Program-made: the position numbers and the translations under genes | Notes under the pieces: model-generated | Database searches by the model: none | What the model was told of the DNA's origin: nothing | What the model saw: the letters and a program-made list of their open reading frames with translations, nothing else | Shown: piece by piece, positions 1 to 6,333 of the stretch | Layout of the letters: every line of letters starts with the position of its first letter | How positions within the stretch are numbered: position 1 is the stretch's first letter | Assembly (NCBI GenBank): GCA_046734795.1 | Contig: JBKPRX010000092.1 | Span: 1 to 11,061, forward strand | Direction: 5' to 3' | DNA from: JBKPRX01 sp046734795 | GTDB lineage: Bacteria; Actinomycetota; Thermoleophilia; Gaiellales; Gaiellaceae | Length of the DNA: 11,061 bases

Positions 1-436
1 CGTCGCCGACTGCGATCTCGCCGTCGACCAGGATGTCTGCGTTCAGTCCCGCGCGGTGAACGAGGCCTTTGATGATGCCGGGCTTCGTCAGCGATTCGAG
101 GTGGCTGCACGGTTCGCACAGCTCGACGCCGTAGCACTCGATCTCGCCGACGCGGAAGCGCTTGCCGACGAGGGCGTTCACGTCGACGCCACGCGTCAGC
201 ACGTTGCGCCGGCTCTCGGCCGCGCTGATCGAGATGCCGTGTTCGGCCTCGAGCGCCTCGATCGCCTCGGCGGCGATCAACGTGATCGCGTTCCCGGCGG
301 GAGCTTGGCCGTCGGCGAAGAAGTAGCGGTTGCCTTCGAGGCCCTTGCCGGCGATCGCACGCGCGCGGTCGGTCGGCTGCGGCAGCTCGTGATGCTGGGC
401 GGTGATGAAGATGCCTTCGACACGTCCGGATTCCAT
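1..436 (-). CDS. MOSC domain-containing protein (3' end outside the window)
   Basis: The frame is open from an ATG at 436 down to base 2, giving 145 codons, and runs off the window. The protein begins MESGRVEGIFITAQ. It contains KGLEGNRYF (about 31-39), AGNAITLIAAEAIEAL (47-62), RRNVLTRGVD (76-85) and LCEPCSHLESL (106-116), and ends HRAGLNADILVDGEIAVGD at the edge. This is the pattern of small stand-alone MOSC proteins, relatives of the C-terminal domain of molybdenum cofactor sulfurase. In these the conserved cysteine, here within CEPC (107-110), is thought to carry sulfur or help bind metal-sulfur cofactors. Family members of this kind are usually about 150-180 residues, so only a short tail should be missing. 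The ATG has no ribosome binding site, but TATGGT lies 6 bases upstream, which suggests a leaderless mRNA. The gene diverges from the methyltransferase gene. The substrate is unknown. Confidence 0.9.
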   Translation of the reverse strand, partial: MESGRVEGIFITAQHHELPQPTDRARAIAGKGLEGNRYFFADGQAPAGNAITLIAAEAIEALEAEHGISISAAESRRNVLTRGVDVNALVGKRFRVGEIECYGVELCEPCSHLESLTKPGIIKGLVHRAGLNADILVDGEIAVGD

Positions 437-464
437 GCGCTGACCATACCCGTACGATCGCGGC
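437..464. promoter_or_regulatory. Divergent promoter pair for leaderless mRNAs (MOSC gene / methyltransferase gene)
   Basis: Only 28 bases separate the two start codons. On the minus strand TATGGT (448-443) ends 6 bases before the ATG at 436. On the plus strand TACGAT (453-458) ends 6 bases before the GTG at 465. Both fit the TANNNT -10 pattern, and each would place the transcription start at or next to the start codon. No Shine-Dalgarno sequence and no convincing -35 is seen on either strand. Confidence 0.55.
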
Positions 465-1193
465 GTGCGCGAACGTTCACTGTCGTTCGGCTCCGACGCG
501 GCGAGGTACGACCGCGCGCGGCCGTCATATCCGGAGGCGCTCGTCGATCGACTGGTTACGGATGGAGCGGACCGCGTCCTCGACATCGGCTGCGGAACGG
601 CGAAGGCCGGGCGGCTCTTCGCCGCGCGCGGCTGCAAGGTGCTCGGCGTCGAGCCGGACGAACGAATGGCGGCCTACGCGCGGCAAAACGGCATCGAGGT
701 CGAGGTCGCTCCGTTCGAGGAATGGGAGCCGCGCGGACGCACATTCGACCTCGCGATCTCGGCGCAGGCGTGGCACTGGGTCGATCCGGCGCACGGAATC
801 CCGAAAGCGGCCGAGGCCGTGCGTCCGGGCGGCCTGCTCGCGCTCTTCTGGAACAGGATGGAGCGTGACGAGCTGAGCGATGCCATCGAGCCGATCTACG
901 AGCGGCTCGACCCCGAGGTCTGGGCGGCACGCGACACCGAAACACGGAATTACCTCGCGGAGCTCCAGGACTCGAACGCATTCACCGCGGTCGAGTCCTC
1001 GTCGTACGAACATGAGCGTGTCTACACGCGCGCCGAATGGCTCGACGTCGTGGGCACGTATAGCGATCACATCCTTCTCCCCGCCGCGCTGCGCGACGAG
1101 CTCTTCACCGCCGTCGGCGAGGCGATCGACGCGAACGGGGGCAAACGGCGCGTGCGATACACGACGGAGGTCGTGACCGCAGTTCGCGACTAG
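465..1193 (+). CDS. Class I SAM-dependent methyltransferase
   Basis: The 242-residue protein has a Rossmann-type methyltransferase fold. An N-terminal segment with ARYDRARPSYPEALVDRL (13-30) is typical of the UbiE/Methyltransf_11-like group. Motif I is VLDIGCGTAKAG (38-49), which binds S-adenosylmethionine. The acidic residue of GVEPDERM (61-68) should contact the SAM ribose. Then come AISAQAWHWVDP (98-109) and RPGGLLALFWN (120-130). The C-terminal part (about 140-242) is probably the substrate-binding cap, and nothing in it names the substrate. The start chosen is the GTG at 465, because it has a -10-like TACGAT 6 bases upstream and the N-terminal family motif begins just after it. The stop codon lies in a palindromic CTAG (1190-1193) that also holds the hyuB stop. 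It diverges from the MOSC gene. A small-molecule methyltransferase is likely, but the exact reaction cannot be told. Confidence 0.92.
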   Translation: MRERSLSFGSDAARYDRARPSYPEALVDRLVTDGADRVLDIGCGTAKAGRLFAARGCKVLGVEPDERMAAYARQNGIEVEVAPFEEWEPRGRTFDLAISAQAWHWVDPAHGIPKAAEAVRPGGLLALFWNRMERDELSDAIEPIYERLDPEVWAARDTETRNYLAELQDSNAFTAVESSSYEHERVYTRAEWLDVVGTYSDHILLPAALRDELFTAVGEAIDANGGKRRVRYTTEVVTAVRD

Positions 1194-2668
1194 ACGCGAC
1201 CGTGCCCGCCGCCGCCCGGGGTCTCGATGCGGATCACGTCGCCGCTTCGGAGCTGCCGCGTCGCCTTCGGCGGAAGCTCTTCGCCGTTCAGGAGATTCCG
1301 GCCGCGCGCGCCGTCGCCGCCGCCTTCGCGCCCGCCCGGTGCGTGCGCGCGACGTTCCGTCAGCAGTGACAGGCGGCAATCCTCGAGGACTCGGAGCTCG
1401 CGCACGACGCCGTCACCACCGCGGTGTCTGCCGTCGCCGCCCGAACCACTTCGCAACTCCCAGCGCTCGACGCGCAACGGATATGAGAGCTCGACTGCCT
1501 CGACGGGTGTCGCGAGCGTGTTCGACATGGCGACGTGCACGCCGCTCGGTCCGTCCGCGTCCGGACATGCGCCCTGCCCGCCGCCGATCGTCTCGTAGTA
1601 CGTGAAGCGTTCATTGCCGAGCGCGACGTTGTTCATCGTCCCTTGCCCTTGTGCCGGAACGGCGATCGCCTCCCCGAATGCGGCGAGGACGACGTCGACG
1701 ATGCGCGACGACGTCTCGGTGTTGCCGGCGACGACGGCGGCAGGCGGCCCCGCGTTGACGAGGCACCGCTCGGGCGCACGCACGTCGACGGGAGCGAATG
1801 CGCCGCCAGACGCAGGTAAGTCCGGCTCAGTCAGACAGCGGACGACGAAGTAGCAGGCCGAGCGCGTCACCGACAGTGGACAATTGAGATTGCCGGCGTG
1901 CTGCGGCGAGGTGCCCGAGAAGTCGATGCGAACGTGGGCGCCGTCGACCTCGACGGTCACGCGAAGCTCGAGCTCACCGTCGGCAGGTTCGAGAACGTCG
2001 CGCGCGCTCCAGCGGCCATCCGGAAGACGCGCGATCGCAGCGCGAACAAGTCGCTCCGAGTAGTCGTAAAGCGCGTCCATCGCCGCGGCTACGCGCGCCG
2101 GGCCGCGCCGTTCGCACAGCTCGGCAACGCGCTGTTCTGCCAGCCGGTGCGCCGCGATCTGCGCGCGCAGGTCCGCACGTCGCTCGTCCGCGTTCCGCAC
2201 GTTCGCGAGCACGAGCGCGACGACCTCGTCGGTGAGGCGAAGCGGCGGGATGACGATGCCCTCCTGCAGGAGCTCGCGCGACTCAGCGGGCAGACTCGCC
2301 GGCTCCATCCCGCCGACGTCGGCGTGGTGCGCGCGCGAGACCGCATAACCGAGCGGCGTGCGCGAGACAAGCGTGATGTCGGGCAGATGCGTGCCGCCCG
2401 TGTACGGATCGTTGAGGACGAAGACGTCGCCCGGCTCAGGCGCGGCCTGCCTGACTGCGGCAACTGCGTCGGGCATCGCGCCGAGGTGCACAGGAATGTG
2501 CTCGGCCTGCGCGATCATCCGGCCCCGCTCGTCGAAGATCGCGGTAGAGCAGTCGCGGCGCTCTTTGATGTTCGCCGAGAACGCAGAGCGGATCAGCGCG
2601 ACGCCCATCTCCTCCGCGATCGAGCGAAGCGACGCGCCGATCACCTGCAGCTCGACGTCGATTGTCAC
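1190..2668 (-). CDS. hyuB: Hydantoinase B / 5-oxoprolinase-type subunit B
   Basis: The 492-residue protein belongs to the hydantoinase B/oxoprolinase family, whose members pair with HyuA-type subunits in ATP-dependent opening of hydantoins or 5-oxoproline, or in acetone-carboxylase-like reactions. Family landmarks appear in order: SANIKERRDCSTAIFD (31-46), HIPVHLGAMPD (57-67), NDPYTGGTHLPDITL (86-100), HHADVGG (114-120), an NTETSSRIVD segment and GQGTMNN in the second half, and the glycine-rich end IETPGGGGHG. The length is at the short end for the family (about 500-600). The start is GTG at 2668, whose last two bases overlap the hyuA stop in GTGA, so the pair is probably translationally coupled. 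A purine-rich GAAAAGAG precedes it. The stop shares CTAG with the convergent methyltransferase gene. Whether the substrate is a hydantoin, 5-oxoproline or something else cannot be read from the sequence. Confidence 0.94.
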   Translation of the reverse strand: MTIDVELQVIGASLRSIAEEMGVALIRSAFSANIKERRDCSTAIFDERGRMIAQAEHIPVHLGAMPDAVAAVRQAAPEPGDVFVLNDPYTGGTHLPDITLVSRTPLGYAVSRAHHADVGGMEPASLPAESRELLQEGIVIPPLRLTDEVVALVLANVRNADERRADLRAQIAAHRLAEQRVAELCERRGPARVAAAMDALYDYSERLVRAAIARLPDGRWSARDVLEPADGELELRVTVEVDGAHVRIDFSGTSPQHAGNLNCPLSVTRSACYFVVRCLTEPDLPASGGAFAPVDVRAPERCLVNAGPPAAVVAGNTETSSRIVDVVLAAFGEAIAVPAQGQGTMNNVALGNERFTYYETIGGGQGACPDADGPSGVHVAMSNTLATPVEAVELSYPLRVERWELRSGSGGDGRHRGGDGVVRELRVLEDCRLSLLTERRAHAPGGREGGGDGARGRNLLNGEELPPKATRQLRSGDVIRIETPGGGGHGRV

Positions 2669-4422
2669 GCTCTTTTCACGCTTTCGGCACTGCGCGTGAG
2701 GATCCAGGCGGGACCATCCCTAGCCCCCACCCACCCGGGGGGAAGCCAGATCGTCGAGCCCGCGAGCTCGACGACCGCCGGCCCCCTCGCCGACCCGGCC
2801 TCGCCGCGCGGGAGCTCGACCGCCGGGCCTGGCCTGACGTCCGCCTCGTGCACGGCGACAAGCTCGATCGTCCGCTCGCGATCCGCGTACCCGTAGCGCT
2901 CCTCGTGCGCGGCGTGGAACGCGGCCGCGAGGTCCGGCTGGAGCGGCACGCGCAGCTCGAACGACTGGCCGCGGTAGCGCAGCTCGGCTTCGCCTTCCCT
3001 CGGCAGGTCGCCCGCGTCCTCGAGTGCGCACAAGTACGAGCGCACGCTGTCGCGCCGTTCGTCCGCGACGACGAGCCCGAACGCAGAGAGAACGCCGGCG
3101 ACGTCCGGGACGATCACCGCTTCGACCTCGAGCTGTTCCGCAAGCGCGCACGCATGAAGCGGACCGGCGCCGCCGAATGCGACGAGTGCGAACTCGCGTG
3201 GGTCGTGCCCGCGTTCGAGCGAGACGAGCCGCAATGCGCGGAGCATCTCGGCGTTCACGATTTCGATCACGTCTGCCGGGTCGATCCCGTCGAGCGCCCG
3301 CTCGGCTGCGCCGCGATCGAGCACGAGCCCACCCGGTAGCTCCGCCGGCAGCCGACCGAGCAACAGATTCGCGTCCGTCACCGTTGCGCCGCCGCCGCGC
3401 CCGTAGCACGCAGGCCCTGGATCGGCGCCCGCGCTCTCGGGGCCGACGAGAATCGCGCCGGCCGGGTCGCGCCGCACGAGCGAACCGCCGCCAGCGCCGA
3501 CCGTGTGCAGGTCGACGGTCGGCAGGCGAATCGGCAGCCCGCCGATCTCGCGTCCGCCGACGTGCTCCGCCAAGCCGCCCGGCAGCAGGCACACGTCCGT
3601 CGACGTGCCGCCCATGTCGAAGCCGATCGCGTGCTCGAAGCCGCAGAGCCGCGCAAGCCGCCCGGCGCCGATCGCACCGGCTGCCGGGCCGGACACGAGC
3701 AGGATCGCCGGATGCGCTGCCGCCTCCGCGACCGTCGCAACGCCGCCCGACGAACGCATCACGAGCGGTTCCGGCAAGCCCGCGTCACTCGCCACGTCCG
3801 CGAGCGCGGCCATGTATCGCGACACGACCGGCCCGAGGTACGCATCGGCGACCGTCGTGGACGCGCGGTCGTACTCGCGGAACTCGGGCGCGATCTCGTG
3901 CGACGCGACGAAACGCACATCGGGACGCTGCCGACGCAGTTCCGCGACGAGTGCCTGCTCGTGCGCCGCGTGCCGGTACGCATGCAACAGGCACACCGCG
4001 ACGGCTTCGACGTCGCCGAGATCCGCCAGCGAGCCCGGCTCGATCGGCTCGAGCTCGCCTTCCGGACCCATGCGGCCCTCCACGCCGTGACAGCGCTCGA
4101 GCGGGACGAGCGGCTCGGGATGGGACGCGCACAACCGGTACAGATGCGCCCGCGTCTGCCTGCGTAGATGCAGAAGGTGCTCGAACCCCGCGTTCGTGAC
4201 GAACGCAGTGCGCGCACCGCGCCGTTCCAGCAACGCGTTCGTCGCAACCGTCGTTCCGTGCGCGAACCGTTCGACGCCGCGCGCCCCGACGGCGTCCGCA
4301 GCTCCGCGCACCGACTCTTCCTGCCGTGACGCGGTCGGCACCTTCGCAGTGCGGATGACGCCGTCTGCGAGAAGCACTGCGTCGGTGAACGTGCCGCCGA
4401 CGTCGACGCCCAAGATCGCCAC
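2665..4422 (-). CDS. hyuA: Hydantoinase A / 5-oxoprolinase-type subunit A (compact form)
   Basis: The 585-residue protein is the ATP-binding partner of HyuB. The N-terminal domain has the phosphate-binding loop GVDVGGTFTDAV (5-16) and AHGTTVATNALLERRG (54-69). The central domain has MRSSGGVAT (222-230), SGPAAGAIGAG (244-254) and a second phosphate-binding motif, GFDMGGTSTDV (267-277), as in the actin/hexokinase ATPase fold. FGGAGPLHACALAEQL (416-431) and a C-terminal domain with LRYRGQSFELRVPL (481-494) and EERYGY (507-512) follow. Family members are usually about 650-700 residues. Here the stretch between VVADERRDSVRSY (451-463) and RYRGQSF is very short, so this is a compact version. The start is GTG at 4422, giving MAILGVDVGG. 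The frame stays open upstream to 4953, but that part is antisense to the HAD gene and is not homologous. No ribosome binding site is seen, and a -10-like CAGAGT lies 6 bases upstream. Confidence 0.93.
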   Translation of the reverse strand: MAILGVDVGGTFTDAVLLADGVIRTAKVPTASRQEESVRGAADAVGARGVERFAHGTTVATNALLERRGARTAFVTNAGFEHLLHLRRQTRAHLYRLCASHPEPLVPLERCHGVEGRMGPEGELEPIEPGSLADLGDVEAVAVCLLHAYRHAAHEQALVAELRRQRPDVRFVASHEIAPEFREYDRASTTVADAYLGPVVSRYMAALADVASDAGLPEPLVMRSSGGVATVAEAAAHPAILLVSGPAAGAIGAGRLARLCGFEHAIGFDMGGTSTDVCLLPGGLAEHVGGREIGGLPIRLPTVDLHTVGAGGGSLVRRDPAGAILVGPESAGADPGPACYGRGGGATVTDANLLLGRLPAELPGGLVLDRGAAERALDGIDPADVIEIVNAEMLRALRLVSLERGHDPREFALVAFGGAGPLHACALAEQLEVEAVIVPDVAGVLSAFGLVVADERRDSVRSYLCALEDAGDLPREGEAELRYRGQSFELRVPLQPDLAAAFHAAHEERYGYADRERTIELVAVHEADVRPGPAVELPRGEAGSARGPAVVELAGSTIWLPPGWVGARDGPAWILTRSAESVKRA

Positions 4423-4440
4423 GCGCGTACTCTGACCGTC
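4423..4440. promoter_or_regulatory. Divergent promoter pair for leaderless mRNAs (hyuA / HAD gene), overlapping -10 elements
   Basis: Only 18 bases separate the two GTG starts. TACTCT on the plus strand (4428-4433) ends 7 bases before the HAD start at 4441. CAGAGT on the minus strand (4434-4429), a weaker -10 match, ends 6 bases before the hyuA start at 4422. The two hexamers share five base pairs, so polymerases could not use both at once. No Shine-Dalgarno sequence fits on either side. The -10 assignments are inferred from spacing and the TANNNT pattern. Confidence 0.5.
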
Positions 4441-5121
4441 GTGGCGGTGCGCGGGCTCCTCTTCGACTTCGACGGGCTGCTCGTCGACACCGAGACGACC
4501 GGTCGCCGCGCGTACGAGGAGCTTTACCGCGAGCACGGCCACGAGCTGCCGTACGAGCACTGGGTGACGCTCGTCGGCACGATCGGCGCGCCGTGGGACC
4601 CGATCGGGCACCTCGAGGAGCTGCTCGGCGAGCCGATCGACCACGAGGCGTTCCGCGAGCGCGTTCGCGAACGCGCGCATGCGCTCTGCGAGCTCGAGGA
4701 GCTCCGACCGGGCGCCGAGGAGTACTTCGTCGAGGCCGAGCGCCGCGGCCTCGTGACCGCGGTCGTCTCGTCGAGCTCGGACTGGTGGGTGGAGCGGCAC
4801 CTCCACCGGCTCGGCAGGCTCGAAGGCCTCGACGCGATCGTGGCCGCGAACGGAGACACGTCGCGCGCGAAGCCGCGGCCGACGCTCTACTTGGAAGCGC
4901 TCGAGCGGCTCGAGCTCGCGCCCGACGAGGCGATCGCGTTCGAGGATTCCCATAACGGAGTGCTCGCCGCGAAGGCCGCGGGGATCTTCTGCGTCGCCGT
5001 CCCAAACGACGTGACGGCCGTCCTCGCATTCGAGGAGGCCGACGTCGTCGTCTCGTCGCTCGCGGAGCTGCCGCTCGCGGAACTTCTCGAGCGGGCCGAG
5101 CTGCGGTCGGCACCGAGCTAG
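4441..5121 (+). CDS. HAD-superfamily hydrolase, beta-phosphoglucomutase/phosphatase-like
   Basis: The 226-residue protein has all four HAD motifs. Motif I is FDFDGLLVDTE (8-18), with D9 as nucleophile and D11 as acid/base. Motif II is VVSSSS, with S110. Motif III is RAKPRPTLY, with K144. Motif IV is FEDSHNG (167-173), with E168/D169 binding magnesium. An alpha-helical cap of the C1 type lies between motifs I and II (about 18-85). This layout, and DSHNGVLAAKAAG after motif IV, match subfamily IA variant 3, which holds beta-phosphoglucomutases and sugar-phosphate phosphatases. The substrate is not determined. The GTG at 4441 was chosen because of the leaderless-promoter spacing; a GTG at 4447 is a minor alternative. 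It diverges from hyuA, and the selenocysteine tRNA begins 10 bases after its stop, so the two may be co-transcribed. Confidence 0.93.
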   Translation: MAVRGLLFDFDGLLVDTETTGRRAYEELYREHGHELPYEHWVTLVGTIGAPWDPIGHLEELLGEPIDHEAFRERVRERAHALCELEELRPGAEEYFVEAERRGLVTAVVSSSSDWWVERHLHRLGRLEGLDAIVAANGDTSRAKPRPTLYLEALERLELAPDEAIAFEDSHNGVLAAKAAGIFCVAVPNDVTAVLAFEEADVVVSSLAELPLAELLERAELRSAPS

Positions 5122-5124
5122 GCT
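5119..5124 (+). promoter_or_regulatory. Possible -10 element for selC overlapping the HAD stop codon
   Basis: TAGGCT begins with the TAG stop of the HAD gene and ends 7 bases before the first tRNA base. This is the same spacing as at the two divergent junctions to the left. No matching -35 is seen, so transcription from the HAD promoter is an equal possibility. Confidence 0.3.
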
Positions 5125-5131
5125 GCGCGCC

Positions 5132-5223
5132 GGAGCGGCAGGGGCCGGTGCCCCAGCTCGTCTTCAAAACGAGCGAGGTCGTGCAGCCCACGGCTCGGTC
5201 GGTTCGACTCCGGCGCCGCTCCG
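5132..5223 (+). tRNA. selC: Selenocysteine tRNA, tRNA-Sec(TCA)
   Basis: This 92-base cloverleaf has the hallmarks of a bacterial selenocysteine tRNA. The acceptor stem is 8 bp, GGAGCGGC (5132-5139) with GCCGCTCC (5215-5222), followed by a G discriminator at 5223. CCA is not encoded. One A separates it from the D arm, GGGGC/GCCCC (5141-5145 / 5150-5154) with a 4-base loop. The anticodon stem has 6 bp, GCTCGT/ACGAGC (5156-5161 / 5169-5174). Its 7-base loop CTTCAAA puts anticodon TCA at 5164-5166, which reads UGA. The long variable arm (5175 to about 5196) pairs GAG with CTC and CGTG with CACG. The T arm is GTCGG/CCGGC around TTCGACT (5203-5209). Acceptor plus T stem make 13 bp, as expected for tRNA-Sec. 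It is charged with serine, converted by SelA, and brought to UGA by SelB. None of those genes is in this window. Confidence 0.94.
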
Positions 5224-5226
5224 CTG

Positions 5227-5283
5227 CCCTGAGAAAATCCTGAGAGGTCGATCCGAAGCGCGTTTTCGGGGCTACTCTCAGGG
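5227..5283 (+). promoter_or_regulatory. Promoter region of the moxR operon with three CCTGAGA boxes
   Basis: CCTGAGA occurs at 5228-5234 and again at 5239-5245, an 11-bp direct repeat with an A/T-rich spacer. A third copy is inverted at 5276-5282 (TCTCAGG). A -10-like TACTCT lies at 5273-5278 and overlaps the inverted copy, giving a predicted start near 5285 and a leader of about 28 bases. No good -35 exists at 5250-5255. The direct repeats would sit at about -57 to -40, as expected for activation by an OmpR/PhoB-type response regulator, which often binds 11-bp repeats. CCCTGAGA/TCTCAGGG (5227-5234 / 5276-5283) also forms an 8-bp inverted repeat. The regulator is unknown. Confidence 0.5.
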
Positions 5284-5313
5284 TGTCCAGCCCGCGCGAG
5301 AGAGGAGATCGAC

Positions 5314-6333
5314 GTGACCGACCGGCCGGAGCCGACCGAGGGGCTCGCGCCCGCGGCGGCCAAGGACCAGCTGGAGCAGGCCTTGTTCGAGATCCGCCGT
5401 GTGATCGCCGGGCAGGACGAGATGCTCGAACGCGTGCTCGTCTGCCTGCTCGCGCAGGGCCATTTGCTGATCGAGGGCGTGCCGGGCCTCGCGAAGACGC
5501 TCACGATCAAGACGACCGCCGGCGTCCTCGGCGGCACGTTCGCGCGCGTCCAGTTCACCCCGGACCTCGTTCCGTCGGACCTCGTCGGCACGCGGATCTA
5601 TCGCGCGAGCGAGGGCTCGTTCGACACCGAGCTCGGCCCCGTTTTCTGCAACTTCCTGCTCGCCGACGAGATCAACCGCGCGCCCGCAAAGGTGCAGTCG
5701 GCGCTGCTCGAAGTGATGCAGGAGCGCCAGGTGACGATCGGCCACACGACCTACCCGGTGCCGGATCCGTTCCTCGTCCTCGCGACGCAGAACCCGATCG
5801 AGTCCGAGGGCACCTATCCGCTTCCGGAGGCGCAGGTCGACCGGTTCATGCTCAAGATCGTGATCGGCTACCCCGTGCGTGACGAGGAGCTGACCGTCGT
5901 CCAGCGCCAGCTCGTCGCCGCGCCCGATCTTCGCGAGATGCTGACGCTCGACGACCTGCGCGCGCTGCAGAAGACGGTCTTCGACGTCTACGTCGATCCG
6001 GCGCTCGTCGGCTACGCCGTCGACCTCGCGACGGCGACGCGCGAGCCTGCAGAGCGGGGGCTCGCGGAGCTCGGCGGCTACATCGCGTTCGGAGCGAGCC
6101 CGCGCGGCCCGATCAGCGTCATCCAGGCATCACGCGCCCTCGCGCTCCTCCGCGGTCGCGACTACGTGCTGCCGGAGGACGTGCAGTCGCTCGCCAAGGA
6201 TGCGCTTCGCCACCGGCTCGTGCTCACGTACCAAGCGCTCGCCGAGGAGGTTTCTGCGGACAACATCCTCGACACGGTCCTCGCGAAGGTTCCCGTGCCG
6301 CAGATCGACCTCTCGGGATCGCGCGCGGCGTGA
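5314..6333 (+). CDS. moxR: MoxR-family AAA+ ATPase
   Basis: The 339-residue protein is a MoxR-type (AAA_3) ATPase, a chaperone-like enzyme that acts on partner proteins carrying VWA domains. Walker A is GVPGLAKT (55-62). Walker B is LLADEINRAP (115-124). Sensor 1 is ATQNP (157-161). The arginine finger region is EAQVDRFM (172-179). The C-terminal lid has the sensor 2 segment GASPRGP (260-266), followed by helices ending at KVPVP. Residues 1-22 form a short unstructured leader. The start is GTG at 5314, with the ribosome binding site AGAGGAG at 5301-5307 spaced 6 bases away. Its TGA stop overlaps the GTG of the DUF58 gene. It is first in a five-gene operon whose core, ATPase, DUF58 protein, VWA membrane protein, is like the mycobacterial moxR1 cluster and Bat operons. 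A regulatory role at the envelope is inferred from such relatives. Confidence 0.95.
   Translation: MTDRPEPTEGLAPAAAKDQLEQALFEIRRVIAGQDEMLERVLVCLLAQGHLLIEGVPGLAKTLTIKTTAGVLGGTFARVQFTPDLVPSDLVGTRIYRASEGSFDTELGPVFCNFLLADEINRAPAKVQSALLEVMQERQVTIGHTTYPVPDPFLVLATQNPIESEGTYPLPEAQVDRFMLKIVIGYPVRDEELTVVQRQLVAAPDLREMLTLDDLRALQKTVFDVYVDPALVGYAVDLATATREPAERGLAELGGYIAFGASPRGPISVIQASRALALLRGRDYVLPEDVQSLAKDALRHRLVLTYQALAEEVSADNILDTVLAKVPVPQIDLSGSRAA

Noticed and set aside
56..868. Open frame of 270 codons on the plus strand
   Set aside because: It is antisense to the MOSC gene and overlaps the methyltransferase gene in another frame. It has no domain signature and an arginine-rich composition typical of shadow frames in GC-rich DNA.
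2662..4199. Long plus-strand open frames opposite hyuA (2662-3339, 3024-4199, 3505-4167)
   Set aside because: They are full of arginine and alanine with no recognisable motif, while the minus strand encodes an intact conserved protein throughout.
4423..4953. N-terminal extension of hyuA by about 177 codons
   Set aside because: The frame is open but lies antisense to the HAD gene, and the family begins at the GVDVGGTF motif right after the GTG at 4422. The extension shows no family similarity.
5227..5283. Intrinsic terminator after selC formed by CCCTGAGA and TCTCAGGG
   Set aside because: The arms are 41 bases apart and no T run follows. The direct repeat of the same motif and the nearby -10 make an operator a better reading.
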